Assembly (NCBI RefSeq): GCF_009811315.1
Contig: NZ_BLID01000001.1
Coordinates: 186,001-250,000, forward strand
Direction: 5' to 3'
Source: Vibrio atypicus
Lineage (GTDB): Bacteria; Pseudomonadota; Gammaproteobacteria; Enterobacterales; Vibrionaceae
Length of the DNA stretch: 64,000 bases
Shown one piece after another: positions 35,488 to 45,800 of this stretch. The number at the start of each line of letters is the position of its first letter. Position 1 is the first letter of the stretch. The notes below the pieces were generated by a model. It was given only the letters and a program-made list of their open reading frames with translations, did not search any database and had not been told where the DNA came from. Made by a program: the position numbers and the translations under genes.

Positions 35488-35928
35488 ATGAATAAAGCAA
35501 AAGCCATTAAACTTCTGTTTGTCGCGATATTTCTGTCATTAGCAGCAGGCTTTTCGTCACTGCTCCTATTTAGTTATCAGGATTACGTGCACCCAAAACA
35601 TGTCTACGGAACTTGGGTTGAAGTCGGAGCACCTCCCTACAGTACTGAAGTCCTCACTCTCAATGCACAAGGTGTGTTCAGAAACCATCGACTCATTGCG
35701 ACAAGTTTCGAGTTTGACGGTAAGAAAATTTTCGTTACGACAGGTCAAGGCACAACCATCTATCAAATTGCAGGAACGTTTAACTCTCCTCAACTGAGGC
35801 GCTTGGAGCCTAATAGCCCGATACAACGTTTCATTAAGGAAGGATACGAAAGTACGGTTGATATGGAAGGCGGTGGTGGCGCTAAACAGCGTCGAGCAGC
35901 ATTGACGGAACACTTTGGGAATAAGTGA
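35488..35928 (+). CDS. DUF2850-type membrane-anchored protein
   Basis: The 146-residue protein has an N-terminal helix (about 8-30), probably an uncleaved anchor, then a beta-rich domain with YGTWVEVGAPPYSTEVLTL near residues 40-58. Vibrio proteins of this kind are annotated DUF2850. Function unknown. An AAAAGGAAT site precedes the start. It is convergent with ktrB. Confidence 0.7.
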   Translation: MNKAKAIKLLFVAIFLSLAAGFSSLLLFSYQDYVHPKHVYGTWVEVGAPPYSTEVLTLNAQGVFRNHRLIATSFEFDGKKIFVTTGQGTTIYQIAGTFNSPQLRRLEPNSPIQRFIKEGYESTVDMEGGGGAKQRRAALTEHFGNK

Positions 35929-35947
35929 ACCGTCAACCAAACTTGTA

Positions 35948-37315
35948 TTAGCCTGTTAGCACATTTCCCTGCGGATATTTCACAAGTGAAGACTCTGGTC
36001 TTGCAAGCATATAAGCCAAGGTAAGCGGACCGATACGGCCAATTATCATCACTACTACCATGATGTATTTACCCGGCTCTGATAGCTGAGCGGTTAATCC
36101 TGCGGTTAAGCCAACTGTTGCGAAAGCCGATATTGTCTCAAACATGACTTTGTCAAAACTTGCCTTTTCCGTCAGCATCAAAAGGAACATCGCCGTAGTC
36201 AAAATCGCCCCACTCACAACAATGATCGCCAGAGATTTTGTTACAACAGTCCAATCTATAGTGCGCTTAAACATTACGACGTGCTTTTTCTGTCTTAAGA
36301 ATGTCCATGTTGCGACAAACGCCACGGCAAAAGTAGAAACCTTAATGCCACCTCCCGTCGAAGTCGAGCCCGCGCCAATCAACATCAATATGATCATAAT
36401 TAGCAGCGCTGGTTGAGTGAATTGAGCTAAATCGACACTGTTAAAACCTGCCGTACGAGCGCTTGCAGATTGAAAAAACGCTGCCAGCCATTGCCCCGAT
36501 GTAGACAAAGGCTCCATTGTATTCGCATTACCACGTTCCAATAGCCAGAACATCACTGTTCCTATCAACAGCAAAGCCGGTGTTGCTACCAACATGATTT
36601 TGGTATGGAGCTGCAAATTGCGAAATCCTCGGTTCCAATTAGCGCTCAAATCACCAATAACGGTAAAGCCCAAACCACCAAAAATAAAGAGTGCAGATAA
36701 GGTCAGTATCACGACTGGATCATCAACAAAACTCATCATGCTGTCGGAGAAAAGAGCAAATCCTGCATTGTTGAACGCCGATATTGCGTGAAACATTGCG
36801 TAGAACAACCCTTGGATCCAACCAAGCTCTGGTACCCAGCGAAATGCGAGAAACACGAAGCCAATCAGTTCAGCGACACATGCAAAAATGATGATTTTCT
36901 TCACTAGTTTGCGTAAGTTGACTCGTCTATCTTGCCCTAATGCATCCTTTGCTAACGCCTGCTGCTTCAAGCTTAAACGCACGCCAAACATATAGAGTAG
37001 GACAGCAGAAAGCGTCATCTGCCCTAACCCACCAATTTGCATCAGGAGCATCAGTAAAATCTTGCCTGCTAAAGTGAAGTGCTGGCCGGTATCGACGACA
37101 CCTAACCCGGTCACACTGATGGCTGACGTCGCCGTAAACAATGCATCCGTAATGCTTAAGCCTGTAACTGAAAAAACAGGTAATGTCAGTAATACCGCAG
37201 AGGGCAACAGCACTCCGAGAAAACTCAAAAGAATGATTCTTGGCTCGGAGCCTTTCTTTTGAGTTTTCTCACGACTTAGGGCATAGAAAAGCCCTTTTTG
37301 CGCGAAAGGATTCAT
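35948..37315 (-). CDS. ktrB: Na+-dependent K+ transporter membrane subunit KtrB
   Basis: The 455-residue protein has four pore-loop repeats (TATSAISVTGLG, FNNAGFAL, ARTAGFNS and SAFATVGLTAG). The conserved filter Gly is present in each. It follows ktrA with a four-base overlap, the standard KtrAB arrangement, and Vibrio KtrAB is a known Na+-coupled K+ uptake system for osmotic adaptation. It is distinct from the TrkH protein at 15-16 kb. Confidence 0.93.
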   Translation of the reverse strand: MNPFAQKGLFYALSREKTQKKGSEPRIILLSFLGVLLPSAVLLTLPVFSVTGLSITDALFTATSAISVTGLGVVDTGQHFTLAGKILLMLLMQIGGLGQMTLSAVLLYMFGVRLSLKQQALAKDALGQDRRVNLRKLVKKIIIFACVAELIGFVFLAFRWVPELGWIQGLFYAMFHAISAFNNAGFALFSDSMMSFVDDPVVILTLSALFIFGGLGFTVIGDLSANWNRGFRNLQLHTKIMLVATPALLLIGTVMFWLLERGNANTMEPLSTSGQWLAAFFQSASARTAGFNSVDLAQFTQPALLIMIILMLIGAGSTSTGGGIKVSTFAVAFVATWTFLRQKKHVVMFKRTIDWTVVTKSLAIIVVSGAILTTAMFLLMLTEKASFDKVMFETISAFATVGLTAGLTAQLSEPGKYIMVVVMIIGRIGPLTLAYMLARPESSLVKYPQGNVLTG

Positions 37316-37974
37316 AGCGAGCTCAGCTTTCTCGTTAAAGTATCTCTAGGGCCAACAATAATAATCAAGTCACCAATCTCTAAACTCTTATCGAGTGAAG
37401 GTGCTTTTGTTACTTCAGGACCACGCTTAAAGCCTAACACTTGCACATCTTGCTCTTTACATAAGGCGAGGTCGCCAAGGGTTTTACCAAGTAAGCGAGC
37501 ACCAACGACAATTTCTGTCATGGCGATACCAGAACCCAGCTCTTGGAATTCTAGAACCCGTTTATCCATCATCTTTCGAGCGACTCGTATACCCATATCG
37601 CGTTCAGGGAGGATAATATGATCTGCCCCGATTTTACTTAATATTTTTGAATGGAATTTGTCGTTTGCTTTTACCCAAACGGTTTTTGCACCCGCTTCTT
37701 TTACGACCAACGTAGTTAAAATGCTTGCGTTAACATCCGATCCGATCGCAACCATTACCATGTCATAATCACTCAAACGGAGCTCTGCTACTGTCTCTTC
37801 GCTGGTACAGTTAGCGACTAAGGCTTGGCTCACAAAGCTTGCCGCCTCTCTCACTCGTTCTTCATTGATATCAATCGCTAGAACCTCTGCACCTGACTCT
37901 TGAAGTTCTTTACAAACCGAAAGACCAAATCGACCTAAGCCTATGACGGCAAACTGTTTGTCAGTTGGTTTCAT
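37312..37974 (-). CDS. ktrA: K+ uptake regulatory subunit KtrA (RCK)
   Basis: The 220-residue cytoplasmic RCK protein has a nucleotide-binding Rossmann domain (VIGLGRFGLSV near residues 9-19, Asp of AIDINEE near 35) and a TrkA-C domain (about 135-220). The octameric ring gates KtrB in response to ATP/ADP. It overlaps ktrB by 4 bp. Confidence 0.93.
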   Translation of the reverse strand: MKPTDKQFAVIGLGRFGLSVCKELQESGAEVLAIDINEERVREAASFVSQALVANCTSEETVAELRLSDYDMVMVAIGSDVNASILTTLVVKEAGAKTVWVKANDKFHSKILSKIGADHIILPERDMGIRVARKMMDKRVLEFQELGSGIAMTEIVVGARLLGKTLGDLALCKEQDVQVLGFKRGPEVTKAPSLDKSLEIGDLIIIVGPRDTLTRKLSSL

Positions 37975-38172
37975 CGCTGTACCTACACATTAATATGAGA
38001 AAAAACAAAGTGTGCGCCTCGATTAACGACATATCAAACCAAACTCAACCTTTTTACAGTTAATTAACTGAAGAGACGAAATTTCTTACGACCTCCAGTA
38101 TAGGAAATGCGACTAGTGTAGCTATTCGCAAACACATATAATTGTCGAAACGATTTGAATAAGAATCTGAAC

Positions 38173-39270
38173 ATGGATCAATTACTCACTTACCTTCCCC
38201 CTACTGCGGCTAAATTTTTGCAGCATTGGGATACCAACGTACTGCTCATCACAGTCGCGAGTTTCATCGCATGGCTTATTTGGCGCCTAGTTTACGGCCG
38301 ACTAGAAGTGCTTGTCGAAAAAACACGCTTTCATTGGGATGACCTTACCCTCGCCGCGCTTAAGACTCCTGTAAGTACGCTGATTTGGTGCTGGCCTGCA
38401 ACCGTCTCTCTCGGCTTTATCCTGCAAGACCATATGGGTGATAAGCTCAATTGGTTAAGTACAGTAAAACTGCTGTTGGTCATAGCGATTTTCGTCTGGA
38501 TCACCATGCGCCTTATCAACAATATTGAAGAGTATGTGCTGAGCCAACAGAATCGGGATGAAACGACCGTACAAGCAGTGGCGAAAGTTTCAAGGCTGTT
38601 CTTTATCGTCATCGGCGGCATGACGGTCATGCAAGCATTTGGATTAAGCTTGTCTGGTCTTCTGACCTTTGGTGGTGTGGGTGGCTTGATTGTCGGTTTG
38701 GCGGCAAAAGACTTACTCTCAAACTTTTTTGGCGGCATGATGATTTATTTTGATCGCCCATTTAAAGTCGGCGATTGGGTTCGTTCTCCCGATCGTCAAA
38801 TTGAAGGCACAGTCGAACGCATTGGCTGGCGCATGACCATCATCCGAACCTTCGACAAGCGACCGATCTACGTGCCGAATGCTGTATTTAGCAGTATTGT
38901 GGTAGAAAACCCGTCACGAATGCTCAACCGCCGCATCAATGAAACAATTGGAATTCGTTATGACGATGCTGAAAAAGTCGCGACCATTGTCGATCAAATC
39001 AAATCCATGCTTGAAAATCATCCCGATATTGATGCTAAGCAAACCCTCATCGTCAATTTCAATGGATTTGGCCCTTCAACCCTAGATTTACTGGTGTATA
39101 CCTTTACCAAGACAGTCAACTGGATCCGCTTCCACGAAGTAAAACAGGATGTTCTATTACAGATCATGGATATCATTCACCAAAATGATGCGGACATAGC
39201 CTACCCAACTCAAACACTAAAAATTGAGCCTCAAAGCGTTCACGCCGAAGCTCAGAACATCATTCAGTAG
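38173..39270 (+). CDS. MscS-family mechanosensitive channel
   Basis: From ATG 38173 the protein has 365 residues; a TTG at 38155 would add six. It has four or five transmembrane helices and the MscS pore helix and beta domain, with GGVGGLIVGLAAKDLLSN followed by FFGGMMIYFDRPFKVGDWV. The upper-vestibule segment FDKRPIYVPNAVFSS is also typical. It releases solutes on osmotic downshift. Its place next to ktrAB makes an osmotic-balance neighbourhood. Confidence 0.9.
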   Translation: MDQLLTYLPPTAAKFLQHWDTNVLLITVASFIAWLIWRLVYGRLEVLVEKTRFHWDDLTLAALKTPVSTLIWCWPATVSLGFILQDHMGDKLNWLSTVKLLLVIAIFVWITMRLINNIEEYVLSQQNRDETTVQAVAKVSRLFFIVIGGMTVMQAFGLSLSGLLTFGGVGGLIVGLAAKDLLSNFFGGMMIYFDRPFKVGDWVRSPDRQIEGTVERIGWRMTIIRTFDKRPIYVPNAVFSSIVVENPSRMLNRRINETIGIRYDDAEKVATIVDQIKSMLENHPDIDAKQTLIVNFNGFGPSTLDLLVYTFTKTVNWIRFHEVKQDVLLQIMDIIHQNDADIAYPTQTLKIEPQSVHAEAQNIIQ

Positions 39271-39278
39271 TTCATCTC

Positions 39279-39296
39279 GCCCTCTTAATTGAGGGC
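39279..39296 (+). terminator. Probable terminator after the MscS gene
   Basis: GCCCTC-TTAATT-GAGGGC forms a 6-bp GC-rich stem 8 bp after the stop codon, with a weak T-containing tail. Confidence 0.55.
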
Positions 39297-39428
39297 TTAC
39301 TTCACTCGTCAGACATTTCTTAAAAAACACCGTTCAGAAAGCGCCTACATACTGACACCGTCAAAAAAACAATAATAACCAGGTCTTTTCACTCGGCTCA
39401 AATGAGCACAATAACTTGGTTAATTTCA

Positions 39429-40049
39429 ATGTATCGCATTATAGTGCTAGTAGCTCTGCTACTCACAGGATGTGCGAATGGACTACCAGATGTAAACGGA
39501 AATATTCAGGACGACATCGAAGAAAACAACGAAAAAATATTTGTTGGCATTCCCTTTTTTATGGGTTTAGAAGGCTCAGTCGCTCGCTTAGATGACGAGT
39601 GGTTAGTCACAGCAGCTCACAACAAACCTATTCTCGCATTGACGGGTAAAGAGGTGTTCTACCACCCTACCTGTGATATCGCATTAGTCAAAAAACATGG
39701 ACATTCAGAACGCTCAGTAGGCTTGGTCTACCCAGGTCAATCTGTCACACATGTCGGTTATCCACTTGGCTTACCTCTTTCATCAAGTGAAGGAAAATAC
39801 GTTGGAGACGTAAATGTGTATGGCTGGGAGAAATGCCAAATGTCCGGTACAACCGGTGTCATCATGCAGGGAATGTCGGGAGGTGGTGTGTACAACAAAG
39901 AGGGGCAACTCATTGGCGTGAATCACGGATTCGTGAGCGGTGATGTAAAATGGCCAGACAAATCAATCCATAGCCCTGCGGTCTTTGTGTCACTTTTTGC
40001 AGTAAGAGATTGGCTATCATCTGTCACCGGCAATCACTATTTTGGTTAA
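39429..40049 (+). CDS. Trypsin-like serine protease lipoprotein
   Basis: From ATG 39429 the protein has a short lipoprotein signal with lipobox LLTGC (Cys near residue 15). The frame allows ATG 39402, and neither start has a strong ribosome site. A trypsin-like domain follows, with the catalytic His in VTAAHN, the Asp in CDIALVKK and the Ser in GMSGGGV. It is probably anchored in the periplasm and may act in quality control, but no substrate is evident. A shared terminator follows. Confidence 0.75.
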   Translation: MYRIIVLVALLLTGCANGLPDVNGNIQDDIEENNEKIFVGIPFFMGLEGSVARLDDEWLVTAAHNKPILALTGKEVFYHPTCDIALVKKHGHSERSVGLVYPGQSVTHVGYPLGLPLSSSEGKYVGDVNVYGWEKCQMSGTTGVIMQGMSGGGVYNKEGQLIGVNHGFVSGDVKWPDKSIHSPAVFVSLFAVRDWLSSVTGNHYFG

Positions 40050-40057
40050 TATAAAAA

Positions 40058-40082
40058 AGGGCTAACTTGAATCGTTAGCCCT
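40058..40082. terminator. Bidirectional terminator
   Basis: AGGGCTAAC (40058-40066) pairs with GTTAGCCCT (40074-40082). A-rich and T-rich sides serve the protease gene and the convergent MFS gene. Confidence 0.82.
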
Positions 40083-40096
40083 AGTTTTATTACCAA

Positions 40097-41341
40097 CTAC
40101 GTTTGATTGACGGTCTCTCGCTCGACAACATCTTCTGTATGCTGTGCAATCCAATAGAGCCAAATCATCGCCATGCTGACAATGAAACAAAGACCAAACA
40201 GCCACTCGGCTCCAAACCATTCAACCACGACACCTCCAAGTGCTGGACCTATCGCAAAACCAAGAGAATAGAGTGCTGTTGCACCAAAATATGATCCTCT
40301 TAAATGCGCTGGCGCAAGTCGATCAATTTGAACGTTGAGTGTTGGGAAGGTAATAACCTCACCTAAACTCACAATAAAGCAAGCAACTCCCCAACCTATC
40401 GCAGACTGGCTCGGTGTAACAATGAATGCCAACTGGCCTGCCGCTATCAAAATCATACCTATCCGCGTTCGAGCAAACAGAGGAACTTTCTCCATCAACT
40501 TTAGCATCGGGAATTGAAACAATACGATGGTGACTGCGTTGACCATCATCAATAGAGCTATTAGCTTCGCCGCATCTTCGATACCGCTTCGCACAATGAC
40601 TTGAGGAACCGATGATTCAAGTTGCGCGTAAACAAACATCAGCAACAAGTTGGCAAACAGCAACAGCACAAAAATTCGATCACCGCTGATCTCTTTCACG
40701 GTTTGACGGAAGTTAGGCAACATTGAACGATCTGGCTTTGTATAGCGTCCTTTGCGCTCAATACCAAACAGAATCCAGCCGCCGTAAACGAGGTGAGTAA
40801 TACCAGTAATCAGGAATAACATTTGCGGATTGGCGAGGGCAAGTGTAACGCCTAAGAGTGGACCAACTGCGGCACCGATATTGAGTAGAAAGTAACGTAT
40901 ATTCAACGCCAGTTCCCGATCTTTTAAATCGGATAGTGAATCTCCTATTACGGCTTTAGCTGGTCCATCAATGAGAGGACGCATAAAACCCGCCATAAGA
41001 ATAAGTACATAGAAGTGCCACACCTGGTTGGCATTCGCAATGCCCACGTAAGCCACAAAAGCAATCAAGCAGCCGGCGACCATAATCCACTTTCGACCAA
41101 ACTTATCGGAAAGGTAACCCGAGTAGAGCCCTGTCGCAGAGCCTGTTAATGCGGAGAGTGCGAGCATGCTACCCACTTCAATCGCGGAGGCTGCATAATC
41201 TTGATAAAGAAAGACTATTAAAAATGGCCAAGCCATAAAGAAGCTAGTCCGCGCGATAAGAACGCCGATCAAGACCGTCCAAACAGAAAAATTAAATCGC
41301 TTTACCCTCTCCCACTGAAATAGACTTTGTTCCTTCTCCAT
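40097..41341 (-). CDS. MFS-family exporter
   Basis: The start at 41341 (MEKEQSLFQWERVKRF) has an AAGGAGGTG site five bases upstream and gives 414 residues. Twelve hydrophobic helices are visible, and the loop 2-3 motif GYLSDKFGRKW is the MFS motif A. The overall look is close to drug/proton antiporters of the MdtH type. The divergent TetR gene 420 bp away is the obvious candidate regulator. Confidence 0.85.
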   Translation of the reverse strand: MEKEQSLFQWERVKRFNFSVWTVLIGVLIARTSFFMAWPFLIVFLYQDYAASAIEVGSMLALSALTGSATGLYSGYLSDKFGRKWIMVAGCLIAFVAYVGIANANQVWHFYVLILMAGFMRPLIDGPAKAVIGDSLSDLKDRELALNIRYFLLNIGAAVGPLLGVTLALANPQMLFLITGITHLVYGGWILFGIERKGRYTKPDRSMLPNFRQTVKEISGDRIFVLLLFANLLLMFVYAQLESSVPQVIVRSGIEDAAKLIALLMMVNAVTIVLFQFPMLKLMEKVPLFARTRIGMILIAAGQLAFIVTPSQSAIGWGVACFIVSLGEVITFPTLNVQIDRLAPAHLRGSYFGATALYSLGFAIGPALGGVVVEWFGAEWLFGLCFIVSMAMIWLYWIAQHTEDVVERETVNQT

Positions 41342-41761
41342 AAGCACCTCCTTTTCCACTACCTTGTTGCATAGATGTAATTGAGTATAAGGAGAATTTA
41401 TAAAAACTAAAGCGTAAATTTAATGAAATGGAAAAAGTCTGCGTAATCCCAATATTAATAAGAAAAGGCTAATAAATTAAATAAGTTACGCGTTCTACTC
41501 TAGACAACCATTCATTGATTTTTTCAGCATAATCTCTTGGATTCATTAATTAAAACTCATGTTAATCTTGTTTTTGGGCTCTAGTCGTTCAACAGTGTTT
41601 AAATCGTTGTAGACCCACCATACTAGTACAGTGAAAAGCTTTTGAACTAATCCCGCTAAGGACTGATTATCGCTATCCAATAAAGTAAACGATGATGTAT
41701 ACTTTGGCTATGATGAGTTTAAGCTTTAGCATTATTGCTAGCTTTCCAATAGGTTCCACTC
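41342..41761. promoter_or_regulatory. Divergent region between the MFS and TetR genes
   Basis: These 420 AT-rich bases should hold both promoters. TATACT near 41697-41702 could be a -10 element for tetR. I saw no clear palindromic operator. Confidence 0.35.
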
Positions 41762-42376
41762 ATGCTGAAAAGAAGTGATATAAAACAAGAAGATATTGTT
41801 AGATCTGCTATTAAGGTTTTTTCCGAAAAAGGCCTAGAACAAGCCAGTATGGAAGGAATTTCGAAGCAAGCTGGGGTTTCAAAACGTACTCTATACAAAT
41901 ACTACCCTAACAAAGAGGCTTTGTTTGAAGTCATTGTCGACAGACTCATGTGCCGCTTTGATGATCAATACGAGTTGCAATTTCAACCTGCGATTTCATT
42001 AGAGAAGCAGTTGACCGAACTCACCTTGAAACAGATGTGCTATATCAATACGGAAGATTTTCAGGCTACGGCTAGATTAGTGATGGCCGAAAGCATACGT
42101 TGTCCAAATACATCGAAGCTATTAATGAACCGTTTTGAAGCAATTGGCGACTCGTGCGGATTGCATAAATGGGTAACACAAGCCATTGATGCTGGCATGA
42201 TTGAAGTGAACGATATTCCGCTAGCCGTCGAGCAATATATTGGTAGTATTAAGGCCGTAGTTTTTTGGCCTCAACTGTTAACTCACCAGCCCCCACCAAG
42301 TTGCGAGCAGCTTAAAAACGTGGTTGCTCAAGCTGTCCGTATGTTCATCGCGACTTACAGCCTAAAATCCAAATAG
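41762..42376 (+). CDS. TetR-family regulator
   Basis: The 204-residue protein has an N-terminal TetR helix-turn-helix (about 8-55: IKVFSEKGLEQASMEGISKQ, then AGVSKRTLYKYYPNKEALF). The C-terminal ligand domain resembles AcrR-type proteins that control efflux pumps. It is divergent from the MFS exporter. Confidence 0.88.
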   Translation: MLKRSDIKQEDIVRSAIKVFSEKGLEQASMEGISKQAGVSKRTLYKYYPNKEALFEVIVDRLMCRFDDQYELQFQPAISLEKQLTELTLKQMCYINTEDFQATARLVMAESIRCPNTSKLLMNRFEAIGDSCGLHKWVTQAIDAGMIEVNDIPLAVEQYIGSIKAVVFWPQLLTHQPPPSCEQLKNVVAQAVRMFIATYSLKSK

Positions 42377-42411
42377 CTTCTCTAGTATCTAGCTAACTTC
42401 ACGATGATTGA

Positions 42412-42633
42412 TTAGCTAGATGCTGCATTTTCCGCAGCCGCAATATTACTACCAATTGTTTGCATCGCGTTTGATAAAGCTGTTGCCAGTTGGTTGTCAG
42501 TTACAAACACCGCAAGCACCATGGCTGAGATAACCACGCCAATAATGGCGTATTCAATAGCCGTCACTCCACGCTGATCGTGTTTAAAATCATCCAATGT
42601 GGAAAAGATTGTTGCGTATAACTTTGAAAACAT
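42412..42633 (-). CDS. Flp/Fap-type pilin subunit
   Basis: The start at 42633 (MFSKLYATIFSTLDDFKHD) gives 73 residues. The leader ends at RG-VTAIEYA, with the Glu-Tyr pair that defines Flp prepilins cleaved by TadV-type peptidase. A long hydrophobic helix (IIGVVISAMVLAVFV) follows. No tad assembly genes are in the window. It lies just downstream of the giant adhesin gene on the same strand. Confidence 0.85.
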   Translation of the reverse strand: MFSKLYATIFSTLDDFKHDQRGVTAIEYAIIGVVISAMVLAVFVTDNQLATALSNAMQTIGSNIAAAENAASS

Positions 42634-42782
42634 CAGTATTCTCGTAAATCTAACTTCATAAACTGAAAAGTGGGATATGCTGCGCAAGTCTAGTGCACCC
42701 TAGCTGCAATACGCAAGGTAGGAAGTCAAAACTCTTGACGCCAGTATGCATAGAACCACTATTTCATGAATAAAACGCCAAT

Positions 42783-42816
42783 TTGGGACCATATACTTAT
42801 GAATACATGGTCCCAA
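42783..42816 (-). terminator. Hairpin after the giant adhesin gene
   Basis: A 10-bp perfect stem (42783-42792 with 42807-42816) begins 8 bp past the adhesin stop on the minus strand. The T-tract is poor, so it may terminate with help or protect the 3' end of the mRNA. Confidence 0.6.
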
Positions 42817-42823
42817 TCAGTCG

Positions 42824-45800
42824 TTATTGGTGATGAATAATCACATCGTGGTCAAGCAGCGATGAAACAATCTCTAAAGAACTTAAACCATCTAAAGTGA
42901 CTTGCGGAGCAAGGTCTTGAACTAAAATGGTTTGTTCTCCCTGACCGCTTCCAGGATGAAGAGTCAACTCAATATCTGAACCATCAACCACTTTGGCATC
43001 AATATGTTCCAGAAGCATATCCATATCTAACGATGATTGCTTCAACTCAGGAAGTACTTCTCTCAAATCTATTCTATCGCCTTCAGCGACACTAAAATCG
43101 GTAATGGTATCTGTTGTACCATCATCAATTTCTAGCCACACGAAGGTATCCATCCCAGCTCCACCCGTTAAGATATCGGAGCCTAATCCGCCATCAAGAA
43201 TATCATCACCATCGCCACCAATTAGGGTATCGTCGCCGGCACCACCTTTAAGTACGTCATTACCAGAACCGCCTTCAAGTAAATCGTTTCCACTACCTGC
43301 AAGGAGTTCCGAATGACCACCATCACCCAATAACTGTTGATCTTGAGTTTCAGATGAATGGTTAATAACAGAGGCATTCGCCACAACATCCAGTTGGATT
43401 TCTACTGGCGTCGACTGCGCTTTGTCACCATTCGACTCTTCAGAGACAGCCGTGACTGTTAGTGTATGATTACCTATATCTGCACCTTCGATTTTAAGCG
43501 TTGCAACCGCGTCTGGGGATACGCTCCAAACACCAGCAGCAAAGTTAATGCTGCCGACATCACTGGTGAGTGTCGCTTCAGAAGGTACACCACTAACTTC
43601 AACCATAAGCGTTTCACTGCTATCTGTCAGAGCAGCCATGATCCCAACCAAAGCAACGCCGTTGAAACTTGCTGTCTGAGTCGCACTGATGTTTTTCACA
43701 TAGTTAAATGCAGGGTCAATAGCTAATGTAGGTGCGTTAGCAACCGGCGTGACGGTAATTGAATGCTGAGTTGTCTCTTGCATCACCATGCCTGATGGAT
43801 TGCCTGAGTCAGTCGCTGTTACCGTTAAATCAATAGTGTTTGATGGGGCAAAGCTCGCATCAAGCATCACACCTGAACCTGGTACTGGCGTATCAAGTAG
43901 GGCGTTCAATTCGAGAATTGTGCCCGTCAATGTAATACTGCTACCTGTTGCTGGCGATACAGTAATCGAAGAGCCGGCCGGTAGAACTGCGCTCAGTTCG
44001 CCATAGCTCACACTCAATTCAACAGACATTGAATCGTTGGCATAAGCATCAACATAATCTACATCACTAACGTTGATTCCACTGATCAACTGACCCGATG
44101 TTTCATCAATCAGTGCAGTAATATCATCGGTATCGAGCTCTGGCTTATCGTTGACGCCTTCGACTTCAAAACTCACTTGCGCGGAAGCTTGTTTAAAGTC
44201 ATCCACACCATTCGTTTGGCCATCATCTTCAACGGTATAATTGAGCTTAACCTGACCATTAAAGTTGTCTGCCGCAATAAACGTCCAAGAAAGACCATCA
44301 GCACTTGGGGTCAGCGTTCCTTGTCCTTCCGCTAATGAAACATCCACAACGCGAATAGAATCACCTTCAACATCTGATGTCGCACCAATAAGTTGCTGAG
44401 CAGTGATTACGATCTGACCTTCTTCATCAATAGCGTTAAGATCGATGTTTGCGGCCACAGGTGCGTCGTTAACACCTTGGACCTCAAAGGATATCTCTGC
44501 ACTGGCTTGTTTAAAGTCGTCTACGCCATTGCTCGTACCATCATCTTCAACGGTATAACTGAGTTTCACCGAACCATTAAAGTCATCCGCCGCTATAAAG
44601 GTCCAAGATAAACCATCGGCACTAGGAACAAGTTGCCCCTCTCCTTCTGCGACCTGAACATCAACAACACGAATCGTATCGTTCTCTTCGTCTGTCGTTG
44701 CCGCAATTAATTGCTGTGCGGTAATCACAACTTGCCCTTCTTCAGCAATTGGCGTTAAGTCGATATCCGCTGCGACTGGCGCATCGTTAACACTTTGAAC
44801 ATCTAGTGTCAGTTGCGCACTGCCTTGTTTGAAGTCATTCACACCATTTGTTTTACCGTCATCTTCAATGGTGTAGTCAAACTTAACTGTACCATTAAAG
44901 TTATCAGCGGCAGTGAATGTCCATGACAGACCATCAGCACTCTGTACCAATTGGCCTTGCCCTTCTGCAATGGTCAAGTTCACTACATGAAGAGTGTCGC
45001 TCTCAACATCACTCGTCGCATCGATTAGTTGCTGAGCTGTAATGACTATCTGACCTTCTTCGATGATTGCGCCTAAATCAAGGTTCGTTGCCACAGGTGC
45101 ATCATTCACTTCAGTAACACTGATTTCAAACGTTGCCTGATTGGTTGATGACGTCGTTAAATCGCCTGGATTAATAGCCCCATTATTACCTCCATCATTC
45201 ACAATAGCAGTGACGCTAACTGAGCCTCCTGAATTCAGATCATTACTATTCAAATCTGGATTAAATAAGATATTCCCTGCGGCCAAAGCGGCATTGATAT
45301 TACCCACCGTCCCCGCAATAATCAGGTTGTCGTTCACATCATAACTTAGCGTTAAGTTGTAATCGTTAGCTGTGTCAGGGTCGAAACTCAACGTTCCTTT
45401 ATCAACTTGCAGCGTCAGCGTGTAAGTCGCGTTAGGGTCGTCATACTGAGCATCAATATCGGCAATTTCAAAGCTATTGAGCGCAATCGATGTATCTTCT
45501 TGGGTTTCAATATCAACGACGTTAATAAATGTCGGTTGGTCATTAACTGGCTCAACGGTGAGTGCAACGTCAAAATCAACCGCAGGTCCTAAGAACTCAT
45601 TACCCAACGCGTCTTTATCTACTGCTTGAATCGTGACTTTCAATGGCCCAGTAATGCCGTCCACATTACCGGCATCACTATTATGTTGCCCTGAATTGAA
45701 GATAATTTTATCTAACTCTTGAGTATTGACATCTAGGGTCCAAACGCCTGTATTGGTATCATAAACGCCCAAATTACCATCCGCATCGTAAAGCTTCGCG

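Noticed and set aside
41692..41778. 28-codon frame (MMYTLAMMSL...) overlapping the tetR start, resembling a signal peptide
   Set aside because: Its start codon lies at a likely -10 element and it lacks a ribosome site. The hydrophobic look can arise by chance in AT-rich DNA.
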